From Nocardiopsis sp. YSL2 (lineage in GTDB: Bacteria; Actinomycetota; Actinomycetes; Streptosporangiales; Streptosporangiaceae), in the NCBI RefSeq assembly GCF_030555055.1, contig NZ_JAMOAO010000001.1:3844001-3908000 (forward strand): a stretch of DNA of 64,000 nt, read 5' to 3'. Shown in pieces: positions 8,237 through 17,817 of this stretch; positions within the stretch are counted from its first letter, which is position 1; each line of letters starts with the position of its first letter. The notes under the pieces were generated by a model, which saw only the letters and a program-made list of their open reading frames with translations, searched no databases and had not been told where the DNA came from. The position numbers were made by a program, and so were the translations under genes.

Positions 8237-9226
8237 GTGCTCGACCGCTTCGCCGCCCACCTGTCGGGGGAACTCGGCCGCTCACCGCACACCGTGCGCG
8301 CCTACCTCGCCGACCTGCGCTCACTGCGCGCGTTCCTGGCCCAGGGCGGCCCCGCGCCGGGGGCACCGCCGGACGGAGAGGCCGGACGCGCCCGGGACGG
8401 GCACGCCGAGGGCGGGGGAGGCGGGGGCGGGTCGGCCCCGGAGACCCCGGACGGGTCCGGCGGTCGGGGGTACGGGTTCGAGGACCTGGACGTCCTCCTG
8501 GTGCGCGGTTGGCTGGCCCGCTCCCGCGACGAGGGGATCAGTCGCGCGAGCCTGTCCCGCCGGGTGGCGGCCGTGCGGGCGTTCACGCGGTTCCTGCACC
8601 GCGAAGGCGTGCTGGAGACCGATCCCGGGCCCCGTCTGGTCGCGCCCGCCCAGCAGCGCGGGCTGCCGACCGTCCTCGACGAGGAGCAGGCCGCCTCGGC
8701 GCTCGCGCGGGGACCGGCCGAGACTCCCGTGGACCTGCGGCGCCGCGCGGTGGTCGAACTGCTCTACGCCACCGGTGTACGCGTGGCCGAGCTGTGCGCC
8801 CTGGACCTGGAGGACGTGGACCGTGCCCGCGACACCGTGCGGGTCCTGGGCAAGGGTGCCAAGGAACGCACCGTCCCCGTGGGCACGCCCGCCCTGGACG
8901 CCCTCGACGCCTGGCTGGTCGGCGGACGCCCGGAGCTCGCGACCCGCGCCAGCGGGGCCGCCCTGCTCCTGGGCGCCCGGGGCGGCCGTCTGGGCGTACG
9001 CCAGGCGCGGGAGGACGTGCACGCGTTCCTGCGCGCGGCCGGGGTGGACAGCGCTCCGCACGGACTTCGGCACAGCGCCGCCACCCATCTGCTCAACGGT
9101 GGCGCGGACCTGCGCAGCGTGCAGGAGTTCCTCGGCCACGCCAGTCCGCGCAGCACACAGATCTATACCCACGTCTCCGTGGAGCGTCTGCGTGACACCT
9201 ACCGCCAGGCCCACCCCCGCGCGTGA
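8237..9226 (+). CDS. xerC: Tyrosine recombinase XerC/XerD family
   Basis: Site-specific recombinase probably resolving chromosome dimers at dif. The catalytic residues are all visible: Arg182 (GVRVAEL), Lys206 (LGKGAKERT), His275 and Arg278 (HGLRHSAATHLL), His301 (FLGHAS) and nucleophile Tyr310 (QIYTHV). The N-terminal SAM-like core-binding domain (1-36 and 81-130) is interrupted by a Gly/Pro-rich insert (about 37-80, with a run of seven Gly), so the protein is 329 aa against about 300 usual. In mycobacteria a Xer recombinase occupies the same place between dprA and the M23/rpsB region, which argues for a housekeeping and not a phage enzyme. Confidence 0.92.
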   Translation: MLDRFAAHLSGELGRSPHTVRAYLADLRSLRAFLAQGGPAPGAPPDGEAGRARDGHAEGGGGGGGSAPETPDGSGGRGYGFEDLDVLLVRGWLARSRDEGISRASLSRRVAAVRAFTRFLHREGVLETDPGPRLVAPAQQRGLPTVLDEEQAASALARGPAETPVDLRRRAVVELLYATGVRVAELCALDLEDVDRARDTVRVLGKGAKERTVPVGTPALDALDAWLVGGRPELATRASGAALLLGARGGRLGVRQAREDVHAFLRAAGVDSAPHGLRHSAATHLLNGGADLRSVQEFLGHASPRSTQIYTHVSVERLRDTYRQAHPRA

Positions 9227-9245
9227 TCACGTCCGCTCGGGGCGT

Positions 9246-9755
9246 TCACCACGGGTGCGGCGCCGGGTCCAGCGGCAGCAGGCGGACGCGGCCGCGCCCG
9301 AGGAGGCCGAGCGGGTCGAGGTGGGTGCCACCGCGCAGCAGGCCCCAGTGCAGGCAGGAGCGGTGCGGACAGTGCGTCGGTGACGCGGCCAGGACGCCCA
9401 GGGGGTCGCCCGCTGCGACGGGGTCGCCTCGGGCGAGCGGCGACTCCACCGGGAGATAGGTGGTGCGCAGATCGCCGTGCGCCACGCTGACCAGCGGTGT
9501 TCCACCGACGCTGCCGGCGAAGTGCACGCGGCCGGTGCCGGCCGCACGCACCGGCGAGCCCGGCTCCGCGGCCAGGTCCACGCCCAGGTGCCCGGGCAGC
9601 CAGCGCTGTGCGGGCGGGTCGAACCCGCGCACGACCTGCACGGGCGGGTCCAGCGGCCAGTGCCAGACGGTGTCGGCGACGGCGGTTCGGGTGAGGCAGA
9701 AGGGGAACAGCAGGAGCGATACGAGCAACACGGGTGTGATGCGGGCGGGTCCCAT
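9246..9755 (-). CDS. Secreted M23-family (LytM-like) peptidase
   Basis: From ATG 9755 the protein is 169 aa with a signal peptide (about 1-27, ending TAVA), then an M23 domain. HLGVD gives His56 and Asp60, His93 lies in VSVAHGD, and SCLHWGLL gives His136. The classical HxH pair reads C-L-H here, so one histidine is replaced by Cys134. Related proteins next to rpsB in actinobacteria also carry CLHWG, as far as I recall. A longer frame reaches 9845, but its extra 30 residues look non-coding. Likely a cell-wall endopeptidase, or an inactive regulator if the lost histidine matters. It converges on the Xer gene with a 19-bp gap. Confidence 0.85.
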   Translation of the reverse strand: MGPARITPVLLVSLLLFPFCLTRTAVADTVWHWPLDPPVQVVRGFDPPAQRWLPGHLGVDLAAEPGSPVRAAGTGRVHFAGSVGGTPLVSVAHGDLRTTYLPVESPLARGDPVAAGDPLGVLAASPTHCPHRSCLHWGLLRGGTHLDPLGLLGRGRVRLLPLDPAPHPW

Positions 9756-10050
9756 GCATCCAGGGTCGACGCGGGGGGAGGGGTGCGCCAGGGGGTCCGG
9801 GAACCTGTGGACGACGGGCCGGAACAGTCCGTGCGATCCGAACACGCAGCGCAGGTCCTGTGTGCCCCGGACGGAGGATAGAATCGTCTGTGGCCCACCG
9901 GGCCAACAACACTACGCACGTCCCCGAGCCTTCCTCGGGAGGGGTCGTACCTACGGTCCACTCCGCTTCGGCGGTGTGGCGGTGCGGCCGGGGCGTCAGG
10001 CACAACCGAGGCGGGGAACCCCTCCCCGCCACCGCAAGGAGGACCAGGTC
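9756..10050 (+). promoter_or_regulatory. rpsB promoter and leader region
   Basis: The gap between the divergent M23 gene and rpsB. A -10-like TAGAAT sits at 9879-9884 with no good -35. The roughly 160-nt leader downstream contains a short stem at 9922-9940 (CCCGAG/CTCGGG) and a GGCGGGG/CCCCGCC stem near 10010-10030, just before the strong AAGGAGG at 10036-10042. Such structure is compatible with feedback control by S2, but that is inference. Confidence 0.45.
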
Positions 10051-10995
10051 ATGGCCACAGTCGTGACAATTCGCCAGCTCCTGGAGAGCGGCGTCCACTT
10101 CGGGCACCAGACGCGTCGCTGGAACCCCAAGATGAAGCGCTTCATCTTCACCGAGCGCAACGGCATCTACATCATCGACCTCCAGAAGTCGCTGGCGTAC
10201 ATCGACCGCGCCTACGAGTTCGTCAAGCAGACGGTCGCCCACGGCGGCACCATTCTGTTCGTCGGCACGAAGAAGCAGGCGCAGGAGGCCATCGACGAGC
10301 AGGCCCGCCGCGTCGGCATGCCCTTCGTCAACCAGCGCTGGCTGGGCGGCATGCTCACCAACTTCTCCACCGTGCACAAGCGGCTCCAGCGCCTCAAGGA
10401 GCTGGAGGAGATCGACTTCGACGACGTCGCCGGCTCCTCGCTCACCAAGAAGGAGCTCCTCAACCTCCGTCGTGAGAAGGAGAAGCTGGAGCGCACCCTT
10501 GGCGGTATCCGCGACATGGCCCGCGTGCCGAGCGCCGTGTGGATCGTGGACACCAAGAAGGAGCACATCGCGATCAGCGAGGCTCGCAAGCTGAACATCC
10601 CGGTCGTCGCGATCCTCGACACCAACTGCGACCCGGACGAGGTCGACTACCCGATCCCGGGTAACGACGACGCCATCCGCAGTGTCAGCCTGCTGACCCG
10701 CGTGGTCGCCGACGCCGTCGCCGACGGTCTCCTCGCCCGCTCCGGCGCCTCCACCGAGGCCGGCGCCGAGAAGCCCGCCGAGGAGCCCCTGGCCGAGTGG
10801 GAGCGCGAGCTCCTGGAGGGCAAGGGCAAGGAGGGCGCCGCCGCCGCGGAGGCGGCCGCCGCCGAGGCTCCCGCCGAGACCGCCACGGTCGCCCCGGCCG
10901 ACGAGGTCGCCGCCGAGGCTCCGGGCGAGGCCACCGCCGCCGAGTCGCCCGCCGAGGCTCCGGCCCAGGCGCCCGCCGAGGGCTCCGCCGAGTAG
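10051..10995 (+). CDS. rpsB: 30S ribosomal protein S2
   Basis: Binds near the 30S neck and recruits S1 in bacteria that have it. ATG 10051 follows AAGGAGG at ideal spacing and gives the standard N-terminus ([20 protein letters not shown]). Internal blocks include [20 protein letters not shown] and VFVGTKKQ-like [14 protein letters not shown]. The core ends near residue 245, and the last 70 residues are an Ala/Glu/Pro-rich extension, giving 314 aa. The frame is open far upstream to 9460, but that part is intergenic. First gene of rpsB-tsf. Confidence 0.97.
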   Translation: MATVVTIRQLLESGVHFGHQTRRWNPKMKRFIFTERNGIYIIDLQKSLAYIDRAYEFVKQTVAHGGTILFVGTKKQAQEAIDEQARRVGMPFVNQRWLGGMLTNFSTVHKRLQRLKELEEIDFDDVAGSSLTKKELLNLRREKEKLERTLGGIRDMARVPSAVWIVDTKKEHIAISEARKLNIPVVAILDTNCDPDEVDYPIPGNDDAIRSVSLLTRVVADAVADGLLARSGASTEAGAEKPAEEPLAEWERELLEGKGKEGAAAAEAAAAEAPAETATVAPADEVAAEAPGEATAAESPAEAPAQAPAEGSAE

Positions 10996-11019
10996 GACCG
11001 CCTCACCGTCCCGGTACAG

Positions 11020-11044
11020 CCGCCCCGCCACCACGGCGGGGCGG
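11020..11044 (+). terminator. Hairpin between rpsB and tsf
   Basis: A perfect 10-bp stem (CCGCCCCGCC, loop ACCAC, GGCGGGGCGG) without a U-tract, 25 bp after the rpsB stop. In other bacteria a partial terminator in this position lowers tsf relative to rpsB. The same role is likely here. Confidence 0.6.
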
Positions 11045-11112
11045 CCGTGCCGGGTCAACGGCCCTCACCCCAAGACACCGACTCTCCACTCCAAGGGAAT
11101 TCGAGAACAGTC

Positions 11113-11949
11113 ATGGCGAACTTCACCGCCGCGGACGTCAAGAAGCTGCGGGACATGACCGGCGCCGGCATGATGGCCTGCAAGAAGGCCCTCACCGAGG
11201 CCGACGGCGACTTCGACAAGGCCGTCGAGGCCCTGCGCATCAAGGGCGCGAAGAAGCAGGCCGAGCGCGGCGAGCGCACCGCCGCCCAGGGCACGGTCGT
11301 CCTCAAGCAGCAGAGCGAGGGCAAGGCGACCCTCATCGAGCTCAACTGCGAGACCGACTTCGTCGCCAAGAACGACCAGTTCATCGCGCTGGCCGACCAG
11401 GTGGCCGAGTTCGTCGTCTCGGTCGACAGCGACGACCTGGCCACCGTGGCCGCCGCGGAGATCGAGCCGGGCAAGAGCCTGCAGGACTTCGTGGCCGAGA
11501 AGGGCGCGATCATCGGCGAGAAGCTGGAGCTCCGCCGCGTCGCCAAGTTCGACGGTGCCTACGTCGCCAGCTACCTGCACAAGTCCGACCCGGACCTGCC
11601 CCCCACCATGGGCGTCATGGTCGAGCTGGACAAGGCCGACGCCGAGGTCGGCAAGGACCTCGCCCAGCAGATCGCCGCCCTGGCTCCGCAGTACGTGGGC
11701 AAGGACGACGTCCCCGCCGACGTCGTGGAGAACGAGCGCCGCATCGCCGAGCAGACGACCCGCGAGGAGGGCAAGCCCGAGCAGGCGATCCCCAAGATCG
11801 TGGAGGGCCGCCTCAACGGCTTCTTCAAGGAGGCCACGCTGCTCGGCCAGCCGTTCGTCAAGGAGAACAAGAAGACCGTCCAGAAGGTGGTCGACGAGGC
11901 CGGCGTCAGCGTCAAGCGCTTCGTCCGCTTCAAGGTCGGCCAGGCCTAG
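11113..11949 (+). CDS. tsf: Elongation factor Ts
   Basis: Nucleotide exchange factor that regenerates EF-Tu-GTP. The 278-residue protein begins [20 protein letters not shown], followed by [19 protein letters not shown] (UBA-like domain, 1-55). The EF-Tu-contacting motif [10 protein letters not shown] lies near residue 80, and two core subdomains follow. The ATG at 11113 fits the family N-terminus. Terminated by the strong hairpin at 11966-11995. Confidence 0.97.
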   Translation: MANFTAADVKKLRDMTGAGMMACKKALTEADGDFDKAVEALRIKGAKKQAERGERTAAQGTVVLKQQSEGKATLIELNCETDFVAKNDQFIALADQVAEFVVSVDSDDLATVAAAEIEPGKSLQDFVAEKGAIIGEKLELRRVAKFDGAYVASYLHKSDPDLPPTMGVMVELDKADAEVGKDLAQQIAALAPQYVGKDDVPADVVENERRIAEQTTREEGKPEQAIPKIVEGRLNGFFKEATLLGQPFVKENKKTVQKVVDEAGVSVKRFVRFKVGQA

Positions 11950-11965
11950 GGTTTTGAGATGATGG

Positions 11966-11995
11966 AGGTGCCGGGGAGATCTCTCCCCGGCACCT
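11966..11995 (+). terminator. Terminator after tsf
   Basis: A 14-bp perfect inverted repeat (AGGTGCCGGGGAGA and its complement, with two bases between) starts 16 bp after the tsf stop. It is one of the clearest terminators in the window and separates rpsB-tsf from pyrH-frr-cdsA. Confidence 0.75.
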
Positions 11996-12102
11996 TCGGT
12001 GGATATGGGCGGATTCGGGCTCCGCAAGCGGCCCGTCCGCCCGCAGCAGCAGCACTCGGGGGACCCTGTGCCACTCGGGGACAACAAGGGAGGCCACAGG
12101 CC

Positions 12103-12864
12103 GTGTCGGAGAACCAAGCGACGAGCACCGAACCCGCCATGCACGATTCCGGTTGGAAGCGTGTGATGCTCAAACTCTCCGGGGAGGCGTTCGCGGGCGG
12201 TGGCGGACTGGGCATCGATCCCGAGGTCGTGCAGTACGTGGCCGAATCCATCGCCGAGGCGGTCTCCGAGGGCATCCAGGTCGCCGTCGTCGTCGGCGGC
12301 GGCAACATGTTCCGCGGTGCGCAGCTCACCGAGGGCGGCATCGAGCGCGGCCGCGCCGACTACATGGGCATGCTCGGCACCGTCATCAACTGCCTCGCCC
12401 TCCAGGACTTCCTGGAGCGGCTCGGAGTGGACACCCGCGTACAGACCGCGATCCACATGAGCCAGGTCGCCGAGGCCTACATCCCGCGCCGGGCCGTGCG
12501 CCACCTGGAGAAGGGCCGCGTGGTCATCTTCGGTGCCGGACTGGGCGCCCCGTTCTTCTCCACCGACACCACCGCCGCCCAGCGCGCGCTGGAGATCGGT
12601 GCGCAGGCCGTCCTCAAGGGCACCCAGGTCGACGGGGTCTATGACTCCGACCCGCAGCGCAACCCCGACGCCGTCAAGTTCGACAAGCTCAACTACAACG
12701 AGGTCCTCACCAAGAGCCTCAAGGTCATGGACGCCACCGCGGTCAGCCTGTGCATGGACAACGGGCTGCCGATCGTGGTGTTCGACCTGATGAGCCAGGG
12801 CAACATCCTGCGCGCGGTCCGCGGTGAGAAGATCGGCACCATCGTCGGGCCGACCACCGCCTGA
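12103..12864 (+). CDS. pyrH: UMP kinase
   Basis: Phosphorylates UMP to UDP with ATP, a pyrimidine nucleotide step regulated by GTP and UTP in the family. The amino-acid-kinase fold motifs are clear: [10 protein letters not shown] near the N-terminus, [29 protein letters not shown], then [17 protein letters not shown] and GVYDSDP. GTG 12103 is chosen because AAGGGAGG lies at good spacing, giving 253 aa. ATG 12139 (12 residues later) is the alternative and has no obvious ribosome binding site. Followed by frr and cdsA, the conserved actinobacterial order. Confidence 0.95.
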   Translation: MSENQATSTEPAMHDSGWKRVMLKLSGEAFAGGGGLGIDPEVVQYVAESIAEAVSEGIQVAVVVGGGNMFRGAQLTEGGIERGRADYMGMLGTVINCLALQDFLERLGVDTRVQTAIHMSQVAEAYIPRRAVRHLEKGRVVIFGAGLGAPFFSTDTTAAQRALEIGAQAVLKGTQVDGVYDSDPQRNPDAVKFDKLNYNEVLTKSLKVMDATAVSLCMDNGLPIVVFDLMSQGNILRAVRGEKIGTIVGPTTA

Positions 12865-12925
12865 GACGCCGCGACGACGTCAGCCAAGCCACGAACACCA
12901 GAGTCGAGTTCCGGGAGCGCCACCA

Positions 12926-13483
12926 ATGATCGAAGAGACCCTCCTTGAGACCGAGGAGAAGATGGAGAAGGCCGTGACGGTCGCGAAGGAGGACTTCGCG
13001 ACGATCCGCACGGGTCGTCCCACCCCCGCGACCTTCAACAAGATCACCGTCGACTACTACGGTGCGCGTACGCCGATCAACCAGCTGGCCTCCTTCTCGG
13101 TTCCCGAACCGCGGATGGTCGTCATCTCGCCGTTCGACGTCAACTCCCGCACCGACATCATCAACGCGATCCGCAACAGCGACCTGGGCGTGAACCCGTC
13201 CGACGACGGCCAGGTCATCCGCGTGGTGTTCCCGGACCTGTCCGAGGAGCGCCGCAAGGAGTACGTGAAGGTCGCGCGGACCAAGGCCGAGGACAGCAAG
13301 GTCTCCATCCGCAACGTGCGCCGCCGCGCCAAGGACTCCTTCGAGAAGGGTGTCAAGGCGGGCGAGCTCGGCGAGGACGAGGCGCACCGCGCCCAGGTCG
13401 AACTGGACGAGCTGTCCCACAAGTACGTCGCCGCCATCGACGAGCTGTTGAAGCACAAGGAAGCGGAACTGCTCGAGGTTTAG
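12926..13483 (+). CDS. frr: Ribosome recycling factor
   Basis: Splits post-termination ribosomes together with EF-G. The 185-residue protein matches the family length. Recognisable blocks are [49 protein letters not shown] and [18 protein letters not shown], and the C-terminal helix ends [15 protein letters not shown] lies a few bases before the ATG. The stop is three bases before the cdsA start, so coupling is likely. Confidence 0.97.
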   Translation: MIEETLLETEEKMEKAVTVAKEDFATIRTGRPTPATFNKITVDYYGARTPINQLASFSVPEPRMVVISPFDVNSRTDIINAIRNSDLGVNPSDDGQVIRVVFPDLSEERRKEYVKVARTKAEDSKVSIRNVRRRAKDSFEKGVKAGELGEDEAHRAQVELDELSHKYVAAIDELLKHKEAELLEV

Positions 13484-13486
13484 CCG

Positions 13487-14419
13487 GTGACCACTTCTTC
13501 CAGCGGCTCCGGAGGCGATGACCACTCGCCGGAGCACAGACCCGAGGGGCCGCCCGGCGGCTCCGACAGTGCCGACGGGCAGCGCTTCGTGCTGCACAAA
13601 CCGGGAGGTGAGCCGGTCCGGACCGGCCGCAACCTCCCGGTGGCCATCGCCAGCGGGTGCGTCCTGGGCGCGCTCGTGTTCTTCTCGATCTTTCCCTGGC
13701 CGCAGCTGTTCACGATCATCACCTCCCTGGCGGTCCTGATCGGCCTGCGCGAGGTCAACCGGGCGTTCTCCGGCAAGGGCATGACCCTGGCCGTGGTGCC
13801 GCTCGCCGTCGGCGGCGTGGCCATGCAGTCCTTCGCCTACTTCGGCGGTGCCGACTGGCTGGTGGGTGCCACCGCGCTCACCGCGATCGCCGTGCTGTCG
13901 TGGCGGCTGCGCGGCGGGGCCGACGGGTTCGTGTCGGACGCGTCGGCGAACCTGTTCACCCTGGTGTACCTGCCGTTCCTGTTGGGCACGTGGATGCTGC
14001 TCATCGCGCACCCCGACGACGGCCAGTACCGGCTGGTGACGTTCATCGTGGTGACGATCTCCAGCGACATCGGCGGGTACTTCGCCGGGATCCTGCTGGG
14101 TCGGCACAAGATGGCGCCGGTGATCAGCCCCAACAAGACCTGGGAGGGCTTCGGCGGCTCCGTCGTCGGCTGTTCCGTCGCCGGGGCGCTGTGCGTGGTG
14201 CTGATGCTGGACGGCCCGTGGTGGGTCGGCGTGGTGCTGGGACTCGCGGTCGTGCTGGGTGCGACGGTCGGGGACCTCATCGAGTCGATGTTCAAGCGCG
14301 ACCTCGGCGTGAAGGACATGGGCCGGTTCATGCCGGGCCACGGCGGGCTGATGGACCGCCTGGACTCCCTGCTCATCGCCGGGCCGGTGGTCTGGATCGT
14401 GCTGAGCCTGCTGCTGTAG
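13487..14419 (+). CDS. cdsA: Phosphatidate cytidylyltransferase
   Basis: Integral membrane enzyme making CDP-diacylglycerol from phosphatidate and CTP, the branch point to the phospholipids. The first 45 residues are polar and disordered. Then come about seven or eight hydrophobic helices. The family signature near the C-terminus is present: MFKRDLGVKDMGRFMPGHGG followed by LMDRLDSLL. 310 aa, GTG start three bases after frr. Transcription ends at the 15-bp hairpin just downstream. Confidence 0.94.
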   Translation: MTTSSSGSGGDDHSPEHRPEGPPGGSDSADGQRFVLHKPGGEPVRTGRNLPVAIASGCVLGALVFFSIFPWPQLFTIITSLAVLIGLREVNRAFSGKGMTLAVVPLAVGGVAMQSFAYFGGADWLVGATALTAIAVLSWRLRGGADGFVSDASANLFTLVYLPFLLGTWMLLIAHPDDGQYRLVTFIVVTISSDIGGYFAGILLGRHKMAPVISPNKTWEGFGGSVVGCSVAGALCVVLMLDGPWWVGVVLGLAVVLGATVGDLIESMFKRDLGVKDMGRFMPGHGGLMDRLDSLLIAGPVVWIVLSLLL

Positions 14420-14439
14420 CCGCCGGTGCCGCGTGGCAC

Positions 14440-14473
14440 CGAACGGGGCGGACCTCGCGGTCCGCCCCGTTCG
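14440..14473 (+). terminator. Terminator after cdsA
   Basis: A perfect 15-bp stem (CGAACGGGGCGGACC and its complement) with a TCGC loop, starting 21 bp after the cdsA stop and followed by CTTTCGG. Confidence 0.75.
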
Positions 14474-14478
14474 CTTTC

Positions 14479-14716
14479 GGGTGGAAGTCCCTCTGTTCCG
14501 CGGAGCGGCCCCGGGACGGTGGCGGGTGACGCGTGGGTGGGGCTGCGCCGTTGGCGTCGGTTGAGGGTGGAAGTCCCTCTGTTCCGCGGAGCGGCCCCGG
14601 GACGGTGGCGGGTGACGCGTGGGTGGGGCTGCGCCGTTGGCGTCGGTTGAGGGTGGAAGTCCCCCTGTTCCGCGGAGCGGCCCCGGGACGGTGGCGGGTG
14701 ACGGGTGGGTGGGTAC
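14479..14716. repeat. 86-bp tandem repeat, about 2.7 copies
   Basis: An 86-bp unit beginning GGGTGGAAGTCC is repeated head to tail at 14479-14564 and 14565-14650. A third, partial copy starts at 14651 and fades out near 14713. The copies are almost identical, with single-base changes in the third (CCCTC to CCCCC, ACGCG to ACGGG). The array fills the gap between the cdsA terminator and the aminotransferase start and runs right up to that gene's promoter. Confidence 0.9.
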
Positions 14717-14719
14717 GCT
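14714..14719 (+). promoter_or_regulatory. Putative -10 of leaderless aminotransferase gene
   Basis: TACGCT lies six bases before the GTG at 14726. With no Shine-Dalgarno sequence present, this looks like a leaderless promoter. It directly abuts the last partial 86-bp repeat. Confidence 0.45.
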
Positions 14720-14725
14720 CGACGC

Positions 14726-15904
<1,179 letters not shown>

Positions 15905-16097
15905 CCGTGCCGTCGGCGCGGCGTGCATGAGAACGCCGTGCCCGTGGCAGCCCCGGGACGCCGCCGTCCGTGCCCGTCTCGGACGCGGACGGTGTCCCGC
16001 GTGTTCAGGGAGTGTCGTCCTGTGAGCGGATGTTTGCGGACGGTAGCGCGGCGTGGCGGACGGTCGCGGACGCCGTGGTCCCCGTAGAACACCAGTG

Positions 16098-16140
16098 CGG
16101 TGCCCGCGCCGTCTCCGCCCCGGGGCGGAGGCGGGCACCG
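16098..16140. terminator. Bidirectional terminator between convergent genes
   Basis: An outer 10-bp stem (CGGTGCCCGC with GCGGGCACCG) encloses a five-base bulge and an inner 8-bp stem (CTCCGCCC with GGGCGGAG). It sits 14 bp from the stop of the CBS gene and could end both transcripts. The rest of 15905-16154 shows no gene. Confidence 0.65.
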
Positions 16141-16154
16141 CACCGGGCGCGGCC

Positions 16155-16574
16155 TCAGTGGTTGGGCGGGGCAGCGCTGACGTCGGCCAGGGCGGAGCCG
16201 GGGTCGATCGCCACCGCCAGGTCGCCCATCGTCACGACGCCGACGACCCGCTCGCCCTCCACGACCGGCAGGCGGCGCAGGGCGTCGGCGCGCATCACGT
16301 CCACGGCGTCGCGCAGGCTGCTCTGGGCGGGCACGGTCGCCACGTCCGAGCTGCAGACCGACCGGACCGTCGCCGTGTCCGGGTCGGTGCCCTCGGCCAC
16401 GCACCGCAGCACGATGTCCCGGTCGGTCAGGACACCCACCAGCCTGTCGTCCTCGGCCACCATCACGTCGCCCACGTCGGAGCCGCGCATGATCTCGGCG
16501 GCCTCGCGGAGCGAGGCGTCCGGCTCGACGGTGATCGCCGGGCTGGTCATCACGTCGGAGATGTTCCTCAGCAT
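16155..16574 (-). CDS. CBS-domain pair protein
   Basis: A 139-residue protein made of two CBS motifs (MLRNISDVMTSPAITVEPDA to LTDRDIVLRCVA, then VCSSDVATVPAQSSLRDAVD to VVGVVTMGDLAVAI), forming one Bateman module that usually binds adenine nucleotides. ATG 16574 has GGGGAGG upstream. The frame continues to 16805, but only across the promoter region. No enzymatic domain is attached, so it probably acts as a small energy-state or stress sensor. It lies downstream of, and in the same direction as, the sigma factor gene, and may be in that regulon. Confidence 0.88.
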   Translation of the reverse strand: MLRNISDVMTSPAITVEPDASLREAAEIMRGSDVGDVMVAEDDRLVGVLTDRDIVLRCVAEGTDPDTATVRSVCSSDVATVPAQSSLRDAVDVMRADALRRLPVVEGERVVGVVTMGDLAVAIDPGSALADVSAAPPNH

Positions 16575-16714
16575 GGTCCGCCTCCCCAGAGAAGTACTCG
16601 GTCCCTCACCCGTCCCACTAGCCGGATCGCTCCGGCCCAAACATGGCAGGCGGACGCCACGGTGCCCGTGCGGACCGTCGATCCCCGGACCGGCCCGGGG
16701 CCGACCCGGGAGCC

Positions 16715-17566
16715 TCACCCCTCCTCCGGCTCGCTCGCGCCCACGTCCTCGCGGAGCCGCTGCAGGAGGGCCGCCAGGAGGCGGGACACGTGCATCTGGG
16801 AGCATCCCAGCTCCGCGGCGATCTCCGACTGCGACTTGTCCCCGAAGAACCTCAGCACGAGCAGACGCTGCTCACGCTCGGGCAGACGTGCCAGGACGGG
16901 CCGCAGCGACTCGCGCTCCTCGACCAGTTCCAGCTCCTCCTCCTCGCAGCCGAGGCGGTCCTCGGGACTGGTGCTCTGCGAACCGTCTCCGTCCCAGCTG
17001 TCGGGCACGTCCAGTGACAGGGCACGGTAGGTCTGGTCCGCCTTGAGGAGTTCGACGGCCTCGCGCTCGTGCAGGCCGAGGAGTTCACCGATCTCCCGGG
17101 TCGTCGGCTCGCGCGCGTGCTCCTGCTCGAACGCGCCGATGGCGACGCGGAGACGGGCGCGGTTCTCCTGGTGCTGCCGTGGCACGCGCATCGCCCACGT
17201 GTGGTCGCGGAAGTGGCGCTTGATCTCGCCCAGGACCGTGGGCAGCAGGTAGGAGACGAAGGGGCTGCCGCGATCCGGGTCGAAGCCGTGGACGGCCTTG
17301 AGCAGTCCGACCATGGCGGTCTGGCGTACGTCCTCGTAGGGCTCGCCGTGTCCCCGGTACCTGAGCGCGACCCGTCGGACGAAGGGGGCGTAGACCAGGA
17401 CGACGTGCTCGCGCAGCCGGGCGGCGCGTGCGTCGTCCTTCGGCAGCGCGCCGATCTCGCGCAGGGCCGCGTCCGCGGACGCCTCGCCCTCGATCGGGTC
17501 GTGCTCGCGCGTGCGGCGGTGGCCGGACCTCTCCGTGGGCCCTTCGCCTCGGGTGAGCGGGCTCAA
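16715..17566 (-). CDS. RNA polymerase sigma factor, SigB/SigF/SigG family
   Basis: Group 3 sigma factor of the stress and differentiation type, 283 aa. Region 2 covers EPYEDVRQTAMVGLLKAVHG to LLPTVLGEIKRHFRDHTWAM, region 3 follows at VPRQHQENRARLRVAI, and region 4 contains LPEREQRLLVLRFFGDKSQS then EIAAELGCSQMHVSRLLA. Region 1.1 is absent, as expected. Such factors are normally held by an RsbW-type anti-sigma kinase, but none is adjacent here. Upstream is the glgE-glgB operon and downstream a CBS protein. I could not find a clean GTTT-N15-GGGTAT autogenous promoter in the 251-bp gap upstream. Confidence 0.92.
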   Translation of the reverse strand: MSPLTRGEGPTERSGHRRTREHDPIEGEASADAALREIGALPKDDARAARLREHVVLVYAPFVRRVALRYRGHGEPYEDVRQTAMVGLLKAVHGFDPDRGSPFVSYLLPTVLGEIKRHFRDHTWAMRVPRQHQENRARLRVAIGAFEQEHAREPTTREIGELLGLHEREAVELLKADQTYRALSLDVPDSWDGDGSQSTSPEDRLGCEEEELELVEERESLRPVLARLPEREQRLLVLRFFGDKSQSEIAAELGCSQMHVSRLLAALLQRLREDVGASEPEEG

Positions 17567-17817
17567 AGCGATCTCCTCCGTCTCCTCCGTCCGCGCGGTC
17601 GGGGCCTCGTGCCACGTCGCTTGCGGGCCGGCGCCCGGGGCGCCCCGGGCGGCTCTCCGGTCGGAACCGGGAGGCGCACTGGCTACGTGCCCAGGATCCC
17701 CACGGTGAAAGGGGGAGGAGGAGAAGTCGGGAGTACCTTGGGAGTCCGTTCACCTGGACGGGGACCTTCCCCGCCCAGGCAACGGCCTCGTTCGGTGGTG
17801 CGTTGCCGTTCTGTTGC

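Noticed and set aside
8237-9226. Phage or plasmid integrase
   Set aside because: No att-like repeats, tRNA or phage genes nearby, and the position matches the housekeeping Xer gene of other actinobacteria.
14479-14716. CRISPR-like array
   Set aside because: Repeats are contiguous, 86 bp, with no spacers and no cas genes.
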